NCBI RefSeq assembly: GCF_013697775.1
Contig: NZ_JACCWG010000360.1
Span: forward strand, 1 to 50,989
Direction of reading: 5' to 3'
Length of the DNA: 50,989 bases
Source: Ramlibacter sp.
GTDB taxonomy: Bacteria; Pseudomonadota; Gammaproteobacteria; Burkholderiales; Burkholderiaceae_C
This document shows positions 24,630 through 33,483 of the stretch, piece by piece. Position numbers and translations under genes: made by a program. Each line of letters opens with the position of its first letter. The first letter of the stretch is position 1. A model generated the notes under the pieces. That model made no database searches. It had not been told where the DNA came from and saw only the letters and a program-made list of their open reading frames with translations.

Positions 24630-24642
24630 CATTTCCAAAAAG

Positions 24643-25302
24643 ATGAGCCGCTCCCCCGCCAAGACTTCCCGCGCCACCTACCGGCATGGCGACCTGCGCC
24701 ATGCCCTGCTGGATGCTGGCATCGCCCTGGCGCGCGAGGGCGGTCCGTTGGCGGTGGTACTGCGCGAAGCCACGCGGCGCGCCGGCGTGGTGCCCAACGC
24801 GGCCTACCGCCATTTCGCCAACCACGCGGAGTTGCTGCAGGCGGTGCGCGCGGCGGCGCTATCGCTGGTGGCGCAGTCGATGGAGGCCGAACTGGAGGCG
24901 GTGCCCGCCGCCGAAGGCCGCGTCACGAAGGCTGCGGCCGCGGCACGGGCGCGTGCCCGGGTCGGCGCCGTCGGCCGCGGCTACATGCGCTTCGCGCTGC
25001 GCGAACCCGGGCTGTTCCGCATTGCTTTCCTGCAGCCGCTGGCCGCCGAGACCGACAGGAACCCGGAGAACGCCGGCCACAGCGGGCTGAACCCGTTCGA
25101 GCTGCTGGGCGCCGCGCTCGACGGCATGGTGGAGGCCGGCGTGCTGCCGCCGGAACGCCGGCCCGGCGCGGAATACGTGGCGTGGTCGGCGGTGCACGGG
25201 CTCGCCATCCTGGCCATCGACGGCCCGCTGCACGGCATGCCGCTGGCCCGCCTGGAGGCGCTGGGCGAGCGCGTGCTGGAGATGGTGGAAGTCGGCCTGT
25301 AG
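24643..25302 (+). CDS. TetR/AcrR family regulator with WHG-type C-terminal domain
   Basis: 219 residues from the ATG at 24643; another ATG at 24616 would add nine residues but lies within an operator. HTH region: YRHGDLRHALLDAGIALARE, then LREATRRAGVVPNAAYRHFANHAELL (recognition helix NAAYRHF). The C-terminus has VGRGYMRFALREPGLFRIAF and a conserved WSAVHGLAIL (WHG-like). Probably represses itself and the divergent VOC gene. Confidence 0.88.
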   Translation: MSRSPAKTSRATYRHGDLRHALLDAGIALAREGGPLAVVLREATRRAGVVPNAAYRHFANHAELLQAVRAAALSLVAQSMEAELEAVPAAEGRVTKAAAAARARARVGAVGRGYMRFALREPGLFRIAFLQPLAAETDRNPENAGHSGLNPFELLGAALDGMVEAGVLPPERRPGAEYVAWSAVHGLAILAIDGPLHGMPLARLEALGERVLEMVEVGL

Positions 25303-25315
25303 CGCCGCGTGCGCG

Positions 25316-26098
25316 TCAAGCGGTGCGCGCGCGCACCGCCGGCGCGGCGGCCGCCGCCACGCCGCAGATCACGTCGCCCACCACGATCACCGACGGGCTG
25401 GCCAGGCCGTCGCGCGCGATGGTGGCCTGCAATTGGCCCAGCGTGGTCACCGCATGCCGCTGTTCGGGCAGCGAGACATGCTGGATCACCGCCACCGGCG
25501 TCGATGCCGGCAGGCCGCCCGCCAGCAGTTCGCTTTCGATGCGTCCAGCGCCGCGCACGCCCATGTAGATCACCAGCGTGAGCCGCGCGTCGCGCGCGGT
25601 CGCGGCGAGCTGCTTCCAGTCGGGGCCGGTGGCGCCGGGCTGCGCATGGCCGGTGACGAACACCACGCCGTGCGCATGCTCGCGGTGCGTGAGCGGCACG
25701 CCCAGCGAGGTGGCCGCGGCCAGCCCCGAGGTGATGCCGTTGACCACCTCCACCGCGATGCCGGTCGCGCGCAGGCGCTCCACTTCCTCGCCGCCGCGGC
25801 CGAAGATGAACGGGTCGCCGCCTTTCAGCCGCACCACGTTCTCGCCCTCGCTGGCCGCCATCAGCATCAGTTTTTCGATGAAGGCCTGCGGCGTGCTCTT
25901 GCAGCCGCCGCGCTTGCCCACGTGGACCACGCGCGCATCGGGCTGCGCATACGCCAGCACCTCGGCGCTGACCAGGTCGTCGACCAGCAGCACGGTGGCC
26001 GCGCGGATGGCCTTCACCGCCTTGAGCGTGAGCAGGTCCGGGTCGCCCGGACCGGCGCCCACGAGAGTGACTTTTCCTGGGTTGTTCATGTCCATCAT
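25316..26098 (-). CDS. cobA: Uroporphyrinogen-III C-methyltransferase
   Basis: Makes precorrin-2 from uroporphyrinogen III, the first step to the siroheme needed by NirB. 260 residues; GKVTLVGAGPGDPDLLTLKA, LVSAEVLAYA, HVGKRGGCKSTPQAFI, VVRLKGGDPFIFGRGGEEVE and GITSGLAAATSLGVPLTHRE are diagnostic. There is no CysG-type dehydrogenase/ferrochelatase domain. The ATG at 26098 overlaps the ybiB stop (ATGA). Last gene of the nitrate operon. Confidence 0.95.
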   Translation of the reverse strand: MMDMNNPGKVTLVGAGPGDPDLLTLKAVKAIRAATVLLVDDLVSAEVLAYAQPDARVVHVGKRGGCKSTPQAFIEKLMLMAASEGENVVRLKGGDPFIFGRGGEEVERLRATGIAVEVVNGITSGLAAATSLGVPLTHREHAHGVVFVTGHAQPGATGPDWKQLAATARDARLTLVIYMGVRGAGRIESELLAGGLPASTPVAVIQHVSLPEQRHAVTTLGQLQATIARDGLASPSVIVVGDVICGVAAAAAPAVRARTA

Positions 26099-26997
26099 GC
26101 CGCTGCAAGTCGCAAGATGTGTTCCACCTGCGCGCCGATGGCGTCGGGCACTGGCTTGCGTCCCTGTAGGACGTCCCGGATGTAGCCGGCGGCTGTCGCG
26201 GCGTCGATCTCGCGCGGCAGGTCGGGCATGTCGGTGACAGTGCCGGGGCGGCCTTCCTCCAGCGGCAGGCGCTGCCCGGCGACGAAGCCTTCCATGCGCG
26301 GCATGCGGCGCGCATCGGCCACTGGCTCGCCTTCGGTGCCGCGCAGCAGCATCGCCGTCGCGCCCATCAGGCAGAAGGTGTCGGCCATCGACACCGCGTA
26401 TTCCGGGTGGGTGTAACTGCCCACGATGACGGCCTTGCCGGCGCCGGGGTTCATCAGCTTCACCACGCTGTGCGCGCTGTTGCGCACGCCGACCACGCGG
26501 CGCACGTCCAGCAGGCGCTTCAGCCCGGCGCAAAGCAGCTCGGTCGGCGCATAGGCAACGGCGCCGTCGGCCACGGACACCACGGTCTGCATCGGTGCGA
26601 TGTCGAGTGCGCGCAGCACGTCGGCCACGAACACGCGGGTGGACTCGGTGGAAGCGCCGTGGATCAGCACCGGCAGGCCACGCCGCGCGCACAGCAGCGC
26701 CAGCAGCGGCGTCAAGAGGGGCAGGCGGCGCGCCCCGTTGTAGCTGGGCAGCACGACCAAAGGCTGTGCGCCGGCCGGCACGCGCTGCAGGCGCTGGTGC
26801 GTGGCGTCCAGGAAGCCGGCCATTTCCTCGGGCGTTTCGCCCTTGATGCGCATGGCCAGGCAGAAGGCGCCGATCTCCAGGTCGGTGACGGTGTCGTCGA
26901 GCACCTGGCCGAACAGGTCGGCCGCCTGCGCCCGGTCGAGCGCACGCGCGCCCTGCTTGCCGCGGCCGATGTCTTTGATGAAGTGGCTGATGCTCAT
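26095..26997 (-). CDS. ybiB: YbiB-like protein (anthranilate phosphoribosyltransferase fold, TrpD2)
   Basis: 300 residues with the TrpD-like fold: FGQVLDDTVTDLEIGAFCLA, MRIKGETPEEMAGFLDATHQ, LPVLIHGASTESTRV, RNSAHSVVKLMNPGAGKAVI and GSYTHPEYAVSM. The family binds nucleic acid in E. coli and lacks tryptophan-synthesis activity. Its place between nasA and cobA is conserved in related bacteria, but its role in nitrate use is not known. Overlaps cobA by four bases. Confidence 0.88.
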   Translation of the reverse strand: MSISHFIKDIGRGKQGARALDRAQAADLFGQVLDDTVTDLEIGAFCLAMRIKGETPEEMAGFLDATHQRLQRVPAGAQPLVVLPSYNGARRLPLLTPLLALLCARRGLPVLIHGASTESTRVFVADVLRALDIAPMQTVVSVADGAVAYAPTELLCAGLKRLLDVRRVVGVRNSAHSVVKLMNPGAGKAVIVGSYTHPEYAVSMADTFCLMGATAMLLRGTEGEPVADARRMPRMEGFVAGQRLPLEEGRPGTVTDMPDLPREIDAATAAGYIRDVLQGRKPVPDAIGAQVEHILRLAAA

Positions 26998-27042
26998 GGA
27001 TGTCCGAACCGTGGATTGTCCCAGAGCACTGATGACTCGCAG

Positions 27043-29829
27043 CTATATGCCGATTGACGGCACCGCCTGCTCGACCGGGCGCGTTTCGCGCACCATGCGC
27101 TTGAGTTCGGGCAGGCAGGAGCCGCAGTTGGTGCCGCAACGCAGCTTTGCTTGCAGCACCTGCAGGCGTTCCCCGTCGGTGTCATCACAGGTTTGCAACT
27201 GCGCATGGATCTGCAGGTCCGTCACGTTGAAGCAGCTGCACACCTGCCGTCCGGCGCTGCGCAGCGCCACCGGCGGCTTGCTGCCGGGCGCCAGCAGCAA
27301 TCGGCCGTACGGCTGCGCCGGCAGTTCGTCCTGCAGCAGGGTGCGCACCCAGCGCTCTGCCGTGGTGTCGCCGGCGAGCACGAAGGCTTCCAACCGCAGC
27401 TCGCCTTGCGCCCGCACCAGCCGCATGGCGCGGCGCTGGCCCTTGCGCGCGTCGGCATAGCGCAGCGTATCGGGTCCGTCCAGGGACAGCATCTGTTCGA
27501 TGCGCTGCAGCCATTCGTGCGGCGGGGCCTCGTGCGCCGCCGCGCGGAACAGCACACCGGCGCGCTCGCGGCCGAACGGCACGCAGGAGGCGAAGGGGAA
27601 CAGCGCCATCATCTCGCGCAGGATGGTGCGGGCATGCAGCGCATCGCTGTCCGGCAGCCAGGCCGCGGCCAGCAGCGACCACGGCAGCTCCGCCTTCAGG
27701 ATCTTCACCGCCGCGTGCTTGAGCTCCGGCTGCTTGGAGGTGGGGCAGAAGGCCGGCATGGTGAGCGCGTTGACACCCGCCAGCCGCGTGCCGGTGCTGG
27801 AAGAGCCGCTCAGGAATTCCGAGCCCCAGTGCATCGGAATGCAGGCCTGGTTGATGGCGAGTTCGGCGCTGGTCTGCACCGGCACCACGATGGAGCCGCG
27901 GCGCGAGGTCACGTGCACCAGGTCGCCTTCGGCGACGCCGATGCGGGCCATGTCGCGCGCGTGCATCTGGACCGCCGGCTCGGGCGCGTGGCCGAACAGG
28001 CGGCCCAGCGTGCCGGTGCGGCTCATGCCGTGCCACTGGTCGCGCAGCCGCGTGGTGGTCAGCGAGAACGGCCAGCGTGCCTCGCGCGGCTCGGCCACCG
28101 GCCTGTACGCCACGCCAGCGAACTGCGCGCGGCCGTCGGCGGTGGGGTACAAGCCGTCGGCGTACAGCCGTGCCTGGCCCTCGGCAGCGCCTTCCGGCAT
28201 GGGCCATTGCAGCGGTGCGCGCTCCAGCCCGGGGTAGCTCATGCCGGTGATGTCGAGGTCGCGCCCGCGCGTCGATGCGCGGTGCTCGTTCCATACGGCT
28301 TCGGGCGTGTCGTAGGGGAACAGGGTAGGGCGTCCGGGCGCGATGCGTTGTTCCAGCCGCCGCGCGAACTCCACCGCGATGCGCCAGTCGTGCCGCGTGT
28401 CGCCGGGTGCGGCCACCGCCGGGCGCACACGGCTGATGCGCCGTTCGCTGTTGGTGACGGTGCCGTCCTTCTCGCCCCAGGTGGTGGCGGGCAGCAGCAG
28501 GTCGGCGTAATCGCAGGTGGCGGTGGTGGCGAAAGCTTCCTGCACCACCACGAACTCCGCGCGCTCCAGCGCGCGCCGCACCGTCGCCTGGTCGGGCAGC
28601 GACTGCGCGGGGTTGGTGCAGGCAATCCACAGCGCCTTGATCTCGCCGTCGGCGGCGGCCTGGAACATCTCCACCGCCGTCTTGCCGGGCTTTTCCGGTA
28701 CCGATTCCACGCCCCACAGCGCGGCGACTTCGGCGCGGTGACGCGGGTCCGCGAGGTCGCGATGCCCCGACAGCAGGTTGGCCATGCCGCCCACTTCGCG
28801 CCCGCCCATGGCGTTGGGCTGGCCTGTGAGCGAGAACGGCCCCGCGCCGGGCCGGCCGATCTGCGCGGTGGCCAGGTGCAGGTTGATCAGCGCCGCATTC
28901 TTGTCGGTGCCGCTGGACGATTGGTTCAGGCCCTGGCAGTACAGGCTGAGCGTGGCGGGCGACGTGGCGAACCATTTCGCCGCGGTGACGATGTCGTCCT
29001 TCGGAATGCCGCAGACCTGCGCGGCGGCCTCCGGCGTGCACTCGCGCACCGCTGCCTTCAGCGCGTCGAAGCCGCCCGTGTGCGCGGCGATCCACGCCGG
29101 CTGCGTCCAGCCTTCCCACAGCATCACGTGCAGCATGGCGTTGAACAGCATCACGTCGGTGCCGGGCTGGATCGGCAGGAACAGGTCGGCGATCTCGGCG
29201 GTGTCGGTGCGGCGCGGGTCGCACACGATGATTTTCATGCCGGGCCGTGCGGCCTTGGCGTCCTCGATGCGCCGGAACAGGATGGGATGCGCCCAGGCCG
29301 TGTTGCTGCCGGCGATGAACAGGCAGTCGGCGTGGTGCACGTCGTCGTAGCAGGCGGGCGGCGCATCCGCGCCCAGCGTGCGCTTGTAGCCCGCCACGGC
29401 GCTGCTCATGCACAGGCGCGAGTTGCTGTCGATGTTGTTGGTGCCGATCAGGCCCTTGGCCAGCTTGTTGAAGACGTAGTAGTCCTCGGTGAGCAGCTGG
29501 CCCGAGATGTAGAAGCCGACCGCATCGGGGCCCGATTCGCCGATGATCTGCGCGAAGCTTTCGGTGGCGAGGTCGAGCGCGGTGTCCCAGCCGATGCGTT
29601 TCGGCGCCTCGCCGCGGTGCTTGCGCCGCATCGGATGCAGCAGCCGCGCCTGGCGCGTGATGGGCGCGGCGGCGCTCAGGTGCAGTGTCGCGCCCTTGGT
29701 GCACAGCCGCCCGAAGTTGGCCGGATGGTCCGGGTCGCCGCGCACGCCGGTGATCTGCGCGCCGTCGGATTCGATGATGACCCCGCAGCCGACGCCGCAG
29801 TAGGGGCAGGTGGACTTCGTTTCTTTCAT
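27043..29829 (-). CDS. nasA: Assimilatory nitrate reductase catalytic subunit
   Basis: Reduces nitrate to nitrite in the cytoplasm using a molybdopterin cofactor. 928 residues. [4Fe-4S] cysteines C8, C11, C15 and C43; molybdopterin oxidoreductase core through about residue 560 (SNSRLCMSSAVAGYKRTLGA, GRPGAGPFSLTGQPNAMGGR); dinucleotide-binding domain to about 700 (QWHGMSRTGTLGRLF, GDLVHVTSRRG). The C-terminus adds a BFD-like [2Fe-2S] region with C864, C866, C898, C902 and C905, typical of NasA-type rather than NapA-type enzymes. No Tat signal. The ATG overlaps the nirD stop. Confidence 0.96.
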   Translation of the reverse strand: MKETKSTCPYCGVGCGVIIESDGAQITGVRGDPDHPANFGRLCTKGATLHLSAAAPITRQARLLHPMRRKHRGEAPKRIGWDTALDLATESFAQIIGESGPDAVGFYISGQLLTEDYYVFNKLAKGLIGTNNIDSNSRLCMSSAVAGYKRTLGADAPPACYDDVHHADCLFIAGSNTAWAHPILFRRIEDAKAARPGMKIIVCDPRRTDTAEIADLFLPIQPGTDVMLFNAMLHVMLWEGWTQPAWIAAHTGGFDALKAAVRECTPEAAAQVCGIPKDDIVTAAKWFATSPATLSLYCQGLNQSSSGTDKNAALINLHLATAQIGRPGAGPFSLTGQPNAMGGREVGGMANLLSGHRDLADPRHRAEVAALWGVESVPEKPGKTAVEMFQAAADGEIKALWIACTNPAQSLPDQATVRRALERAEFVVVQEAFATTATCDYADLLLPATTWGEKDGTVTNSERRISRVRPAVAAPGDTRHDWRIAVEFARRLEQRIAPGRPTLFPYDTPEAVWNEHRASTRGRDLDITGMSYPGLERAPLQWPMPEGAAEGQARLYADGLYPTADGRAQFAGVAYRPVAEPREARWPFSLTTTRLRDQWHGMSRTGTLGRLFGHAPEPAVQMHARDMARIGVAEGDLVHVTSRRGSIVVPVQTSAELAINQACIPMHWGSEFLSGSSSTGTRLAGVNALTMPAFCPTSKQPELKHAAVKILKAELPWSLLAAAWLPDSDALHARTILREMMALFPFASCVPFGRERAGVLFRAAAHEAPPHEWLQRIEQMLSLDGPDTLRYADARKGQRRAMRLVRAQGELRLEAFVLAGDTTAERWVRTLLQDELPAQPYGRLLLAPGSKPPVALRSAGRQVCSCFNVTDLQIHAQLQTCDDTDGERLQVLQAKLRCGTNCGSCLPELKRMVRETRPVEQAVPSIGI

Positions 29830-30215
29830 GCACCCGTTCTGTGGTGAACCGGCCCGGCCACCGGCCGTTCCACATCCAGCCCCACGCCCGCCAGCTCCAC
29901 CGCGTTCAAATAGACCGCCCCGTCCTCCACCTTCACGCTGAACTTCGGCGTGCAGCCTTCATCGGGCTGCTTCGCGCAGCCGTCGTCCAGGCCGATGGTC
30001 CAGTTGTGCAGCGGGCAGGCCACGCTGGTGCCGAACACGATGCCCTGCGACAGCGGGCCGCCTTTGTGCGGGCAGCGGTCCAGCAGCGCGAACACCTCGC
30101 CGTCGCCGTTGCGGAACACCGCAACGTCCATGCCGCGCGGACGCGCGACGCGGCGCGCGCCCAGCACCGGGATCTCGTCCACCCGGCAGACTTGCTGCCA
30201 ATTCGTCTGGTTCAT
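29826..30215 (-). CDS. nirD: Nitrite reductase small subunit
   Basis: 129 residues, Rieske-type [2Fe-2S] fold. C48-P-H50 and C67-P-L-H70 are the Rieske ligands, so this is a cluster-binding version, unlike E. coli NirD, which lacks them. Acts with NirB in NADH-dependent reduction of nitrite to ammonium. Overlaps the PilJ-N gene upstream and nasA downstream by four bases each. Confidence 0.94.
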   Translation of the reverse strand: MNQTNWQQVCRVDEIPVLGARRVARPRGMDVAVFRNGDGEVFALLDRCPHKGGPLSQGIVFGTSVACPLHNWTIGLDDGCAKQPDEGCTPKFSVKVEDGAVYLNAVELAGVGLDVERPVAGPVHHRTGA

Positions 30216-31006
30216 GTTTTCAACTCCGCGTAGAGGCCGGTGACGCGGTCCATCACCTGCAACAGGTTCTCGCTGGCGACAAAGACCTCCGACAGCGGCC
30301 GCACCGAACCGGCCGGCGCCGTCCTGCGCAGCGCACTGTCGAACAGCACCCACTGCGCGTCGCCCAGCTGCAGCTGCTCCCTGATGCGCACCGTGGCTTC
30401 CGGCGCGTTGCGCAGCAGCTCCAGCGCCGCCACGAATTCCGCGCGTGCCTTGGCGATCTCCTGGCGCGCGCCCGCCGGGTCGATCGGCAGCACGGAAGCG
30501 AGATAGAAGGCGGCCATGCGCTGCGACAGCATGCGCTGCCGTCCGGCCAGGTTGACCAGCTTGCCGATCGGCTTGTCCAGCAGCGTTTCGTACTGCACGG
30601 TCCCCTTGTGGGCCAGCGCCAGCACGCGGCCAGCGTTGGCCATCACGGCCGGCGCGTCGGCGCGCACGGGCGGCGCGCCGACGAGCGCACCTTTGTACTC
30701 GCCCCATGCCGCCTCCAGCGCGTCATAGATGCCGCGCAGCTCGCCGGCCGGCGCGAAAGCCTTCAGCTCCACCAGCTGCCGGTCGAACAGCGCGATCGAC
30801 TTGTCCAGTGCCTGTTGCGCCAGCGTTCTCTCCACGTTCTGCACCAGCGCCAGGTAGGCCTTGCTCATGCGCTGCGACAGCATGCGCTGGCGCCCCGCCT
30901 TGTTGATCGCGTCGCCCAGGTCGAGCACCTGCGCGCGCAGCGACGGCGGCAGCCCAAGCGCGGCCAGGCCGGCCGAGCCGATCAAGGTTCTGCGGCACAT
31001 CCTCAT
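30212..31006 (-). CDS. Exported PilJ N-terminal (NarX-like sensor) domain protein
   Basis: 264 residues. The N-terminus CRRTLIGSAGLAALGLPPSL is a Tat-like signal with twin Arg. Two copies of GRQRMLSQRM (residues 38-47 and 155-164) mark two PilJ-N modules; the same box in NarX/NarQ sensors binds nitrate or nitrite. There is no kinase, HAMP or transmembrane output, so the protein is probably a free periplasmic binder. It is wedged between nirB and nirD with 4-base overlaps, so its dose tracks the reductase. Role unknown; ligand inferred. Confidence 0.8.
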   Translation of the reverse strand: MRMCRRTLIGSAGLAALGLPPSLRAQVLDLGDAINKAGRQRMLSQRMSKAYLALVQNVERTLAQQALDKSIALFDRQLVELKAFAPAGELRGIYDALEAAWGEYKGALVGAPPVRADAPAVMANAGRVLALAHKGTVQYETLLDKPIGKLVNLAGRQRMLSQRMAAFYLASVLPIDPAGARQEIAKARAEFVAALELLRNAPEATVRIREQLQLGDAQWVLFDSALRRTAPAGSVRPLSEVFVASENLLQVMDRVTGLYAELKT

Positions 31007-33483
31007 TTCGCGGTCGCCTCCACCGGGCGGTCCTGCGCCGCCGCCGCGAGCGGCTGGAACTGCCGCACGTCCACCTGAGCCTTGCTTGCCTCGAACCAGG
31101 GATCGGGCTCGCCGTCCAGGCTGAACTGCAGGCGTTCCCACAGCGCCTTGCGGCCCTCCGCATCGTCCAGCACGCGCTTCTTCACGTGGTCCAGGCCGAC
31201 GCGCGACACGTAGTGCACGGTACGCTCCAGGTACCAGCCTTCCTCGCGGTACAGCTGCAGGAAGGCGCCGCTGTACTCCATCACCTCGCCAGCGGTCTTC
31301 ACCTTGACGAGAAACTGCGCCACTTCGGTCTTGATGCCGCCGTTGCCGGCCACGTAGATCTCCCAGCCGGAATCGACGCCGATCACGCCCACGTCCTTGA
31401 TGCCGGACTCGGCGCAGTTGCGCGGGCAGCCGGACACCGCCAGCTTCACCTTGTGCGGCGCGTACATGCGCCACAACGCCCGCTCCAGGTCCTTGCCCAT
31501 CTGCGTGCTGTCCTGCGTGCCGAAGCGGCACCACTCCGACCCCACGCAGGTCTTCACCGTGCGCAGCGCCTTGGCATAGGCGTGGCCCGACGGCATGCCT
31601 ATCTCCTGCCACACGTTGTGCAGGTCTTCCTTCTTCACGCCCAGCAGGTCGATGCGCTGGCCGCCGGTGACCTTCACCGTCGGGATCTTGTACTTGTCCA
31701 CCACGTCGGCGATGCGGCGCAGCTCGGCGGCCGTGGTCTCGCCGGCCCACATGCGCGGGATCACCGAGTAGGTGCCGTCCTTCTGGATGTTGGCGTGGCT
31801 GCGTTCGTTGATGTAGCGCGACTGCGGGTCGTCCACCGCCTCCTTCGGCCAGGTGGACAGCAGGTAGTAGTTGATGGCCGGGCGGCAGGTGGCGCAGCCG
31901 TTGGGCGTGCGCCATTCCATGAAGCGCATGGTGTCGCCCACCGCCAGCAGCTTGTTGGCGCGGATGGCATCGCGCACCTCCTGGTGCGAATGGTCGGTGC
32001 AGCCGCACAGTGCCTTCTTCTTCGGCGCCGCGGAATAGTCCCCGCCGGCGGTGAACATCAGGATCTGCTCCACCAGGCCGGTGCAGGAGCCGCAGGACGC
32101 GCTGGCCTTGGTGTGTTTGCGCACCTCGTCCAGCGTGAACAGCCCCTTGTCCTTGATGGCCTTGCAGATCGCGCCCTTGCTCACGCCGTTGCAGCCGCAG
32201 ACCTCGGCGGCGTCGGGCATGCCGGCGGCGCGGCTGTGGCCCTCGTGGCCGGTGTCGCCGATGTTGGATTCGCCGAACATCAGCTTGTCGCGGATGTCGC
32301 CGATGGCGCGGCCTTCGCGCAGCAGCTTGAAGTACCAGCTCGCGTCCACCGTGTCGCCGTACAGGCAGGCGCCCACCAGCCTGTCGTCCTTGAGCACCAG
32401 CTTCTTGTAGACGCCGCCCACCGGGTCGGACAGCAGGATTTCCTCGGTGCCTTCGCCACCGGTGAATTCGCCGCAGGAGAACAGGTCGATGCCGGTCACC
32501 TTCAGCTTGGTGGAAGTCAGCGAGCCGGTGTAGCGGCCGATGCCGAACTGCGCCAGGTGGTTGGCCGCCACCTTGGCCTGCTCGAACAGCGGCGCCACCA
32601 GCCCGTAGGCGATGCCACGGTGGCTCACGCATTCGCCCACCGCGTAGATGCGCGCGTCGGTCACCGTCTGCATGGTGTCGTTGACCACGATGCCGCGGTT
32701 GCAGTGCAGCCGCATCGATTCCGCCAGCGCGGTGTTGGGGCGGATGCCCACGGCCATCACCACCAGCTCGGCGTCCGCCGCGCTGCCGTCCTTGAACAGC
32801 ACCTGCTTCACGCGCCCGTCAGCGCCGGCGACCAGTTCCTGCGTGTGCGCGCCCATGCGGAACTTCAGGCCGCGCTCTTCCAGGGACGCCTGCAGCAGCT
32901 TGCCCGCGGTCTCGTCCAGCTGGCGCTCCATCAGCCAGGGCATGACGTGCACCACCGTCACGTCCATGCCGCGCCGCTTCAGTCCGTTGGCCGCTTCCAG
33001 GCCGAGCAGGCCGCCGCCGATCACCACCGCGCTTTTGTGCACCTTGGCGGCCTCGATCATGGCGTTGGTGTCTGCGATGTCGCGGTAGGCGATCACGCCT
33101 TCCAAATCCTTGCCGGGCACCGGCAGGATGAACGGGTTGGAGCCGGTGGCCAGCAGCAGCCGGTCATAGGGCTCTTCCGTGGTGCCGCCCTCGGCATCCA
33201 CGGCGCGCGCGACGCGGCGCACGCGGTCGATCTCCACCACCTTCTTGCCGGCGTGCAGCCGGATGCCGTTCTCGGCATACCACTCCCACGAATTCAGCAC
33301 GATCTCGTCGAGCGTCTGTTCGCCGGCCAGCACCGGGGACAGCAGGATGCGGTTGTAGTTCGGGTGCGGCTCGGCGCCGAACACCGCGATGTCGTACAGC
33401 TCGGGCGCAAGCTTCAGCAGTTCCTCGACGGCGCGCACGCCGGCCATGCCGTTGCCCACCACCACCAGCCTGGACTTCTTCAT
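31003..33483 (-). CDS. nirB: NADH-dependent nitrite reductase large subunit
   Basis: Six-electron reduction of nitrite to ammonium. 826 residues: FAD-binding VVVGNGMAGVRAVEELL at the N-terminus, NAD-binding AVVIGGGLLGLEAANGLKRR in the middle, a BFD-like [2Fe-2S] region (CGCNGVSKGAICKAI, SCGSCTGL), then the siroheme/[4Fe-4S] domain with TCVGSEWCRFG and AVSGCPRNCAESGIKD. Start ATG 33483 overlaps the ATPase stop. Needs siroheme made from the cobA product. Confidence 0.96.
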   Translation of the reverse strand: MKKSRLVVVGNGMAGVRAVEELLKLAPELYDIAVFGAEPHPNYNRILLSPVLAGEQTLDEIVLNSWEWYAENGIRLHAGKKVVEIDRVRRVARAVDAEGGTTEEPYDRLLLATGSNPFILPVPGKDLEGVIAYRDIADTNAMIEAAKVHKSAVVIGGGLLGLEAANGLKRRGMDVTVVHVMPWLMERQLDETAGKLLQASLEERGLKFRMGAHTQELVAGADGRVKQVLFKDGSAADAELVVMAVGIRPNTALAESMRLHCNRGIVVNDTMQTVTDARIYAVGECVSHRGIAYGLVAPLFEQAKVAANHLAQFGIGRYTGSLTSTKLKVTGIDLFSCGEFTGGEGTEEILLSDPVGGVYKKLVLKDDRLVGACLYGDTVDASWYFKLLREGRAIGDIRDKLMFGESNIGDTGHEGHSRAAGMPDAAEVCGCNGVSKGAICKAIKDKGLFTLDEVRKHTKASASCGSCTGLVEQILMFTAGGDYSAAPKKKALCGCTDHSHQEVRDAIRANKLLAVGDTMRFMEWRTPNGCATCRPAINYYLLSTWPKEAVDDPQSRYINERSHANIQKDGTYSVIPRMWAGETTAAELRRIADVVDKYKIPTVKVTGGQRIDLLGVKKEDLHNVWQEIGMPSGHAYAKALRTVKTCVGSEWCRFGTQDSTQMGKDLERALWRMYAPHKVKLAVSGCPRNCAESGIKDVGVIGVDSGWEIYVAGNGGIKTEVAQFLVKVKTAGEVMEYSGAFLQLYREEGWYLERTVHYVSRVGLDHVKKRVLDDAEGRKALWERLQFSLDGEPDPWFEASKAQVDVRQFQPLAAAAQDRPVEATAK

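Noticed and set aside
25320-25339. 20-bp perfect GC palindrome at the 3' end of cobA
   Set aside because: No T-run follows on either strand, and alternating GC tracts make such dyads frequent here; not called a terminator.
27151-29847. 898-codon open frame antisense to nasA
   Set aside because: Shadow of nasA; no recognisable domain and an Arg/His/Gln-rich composition.
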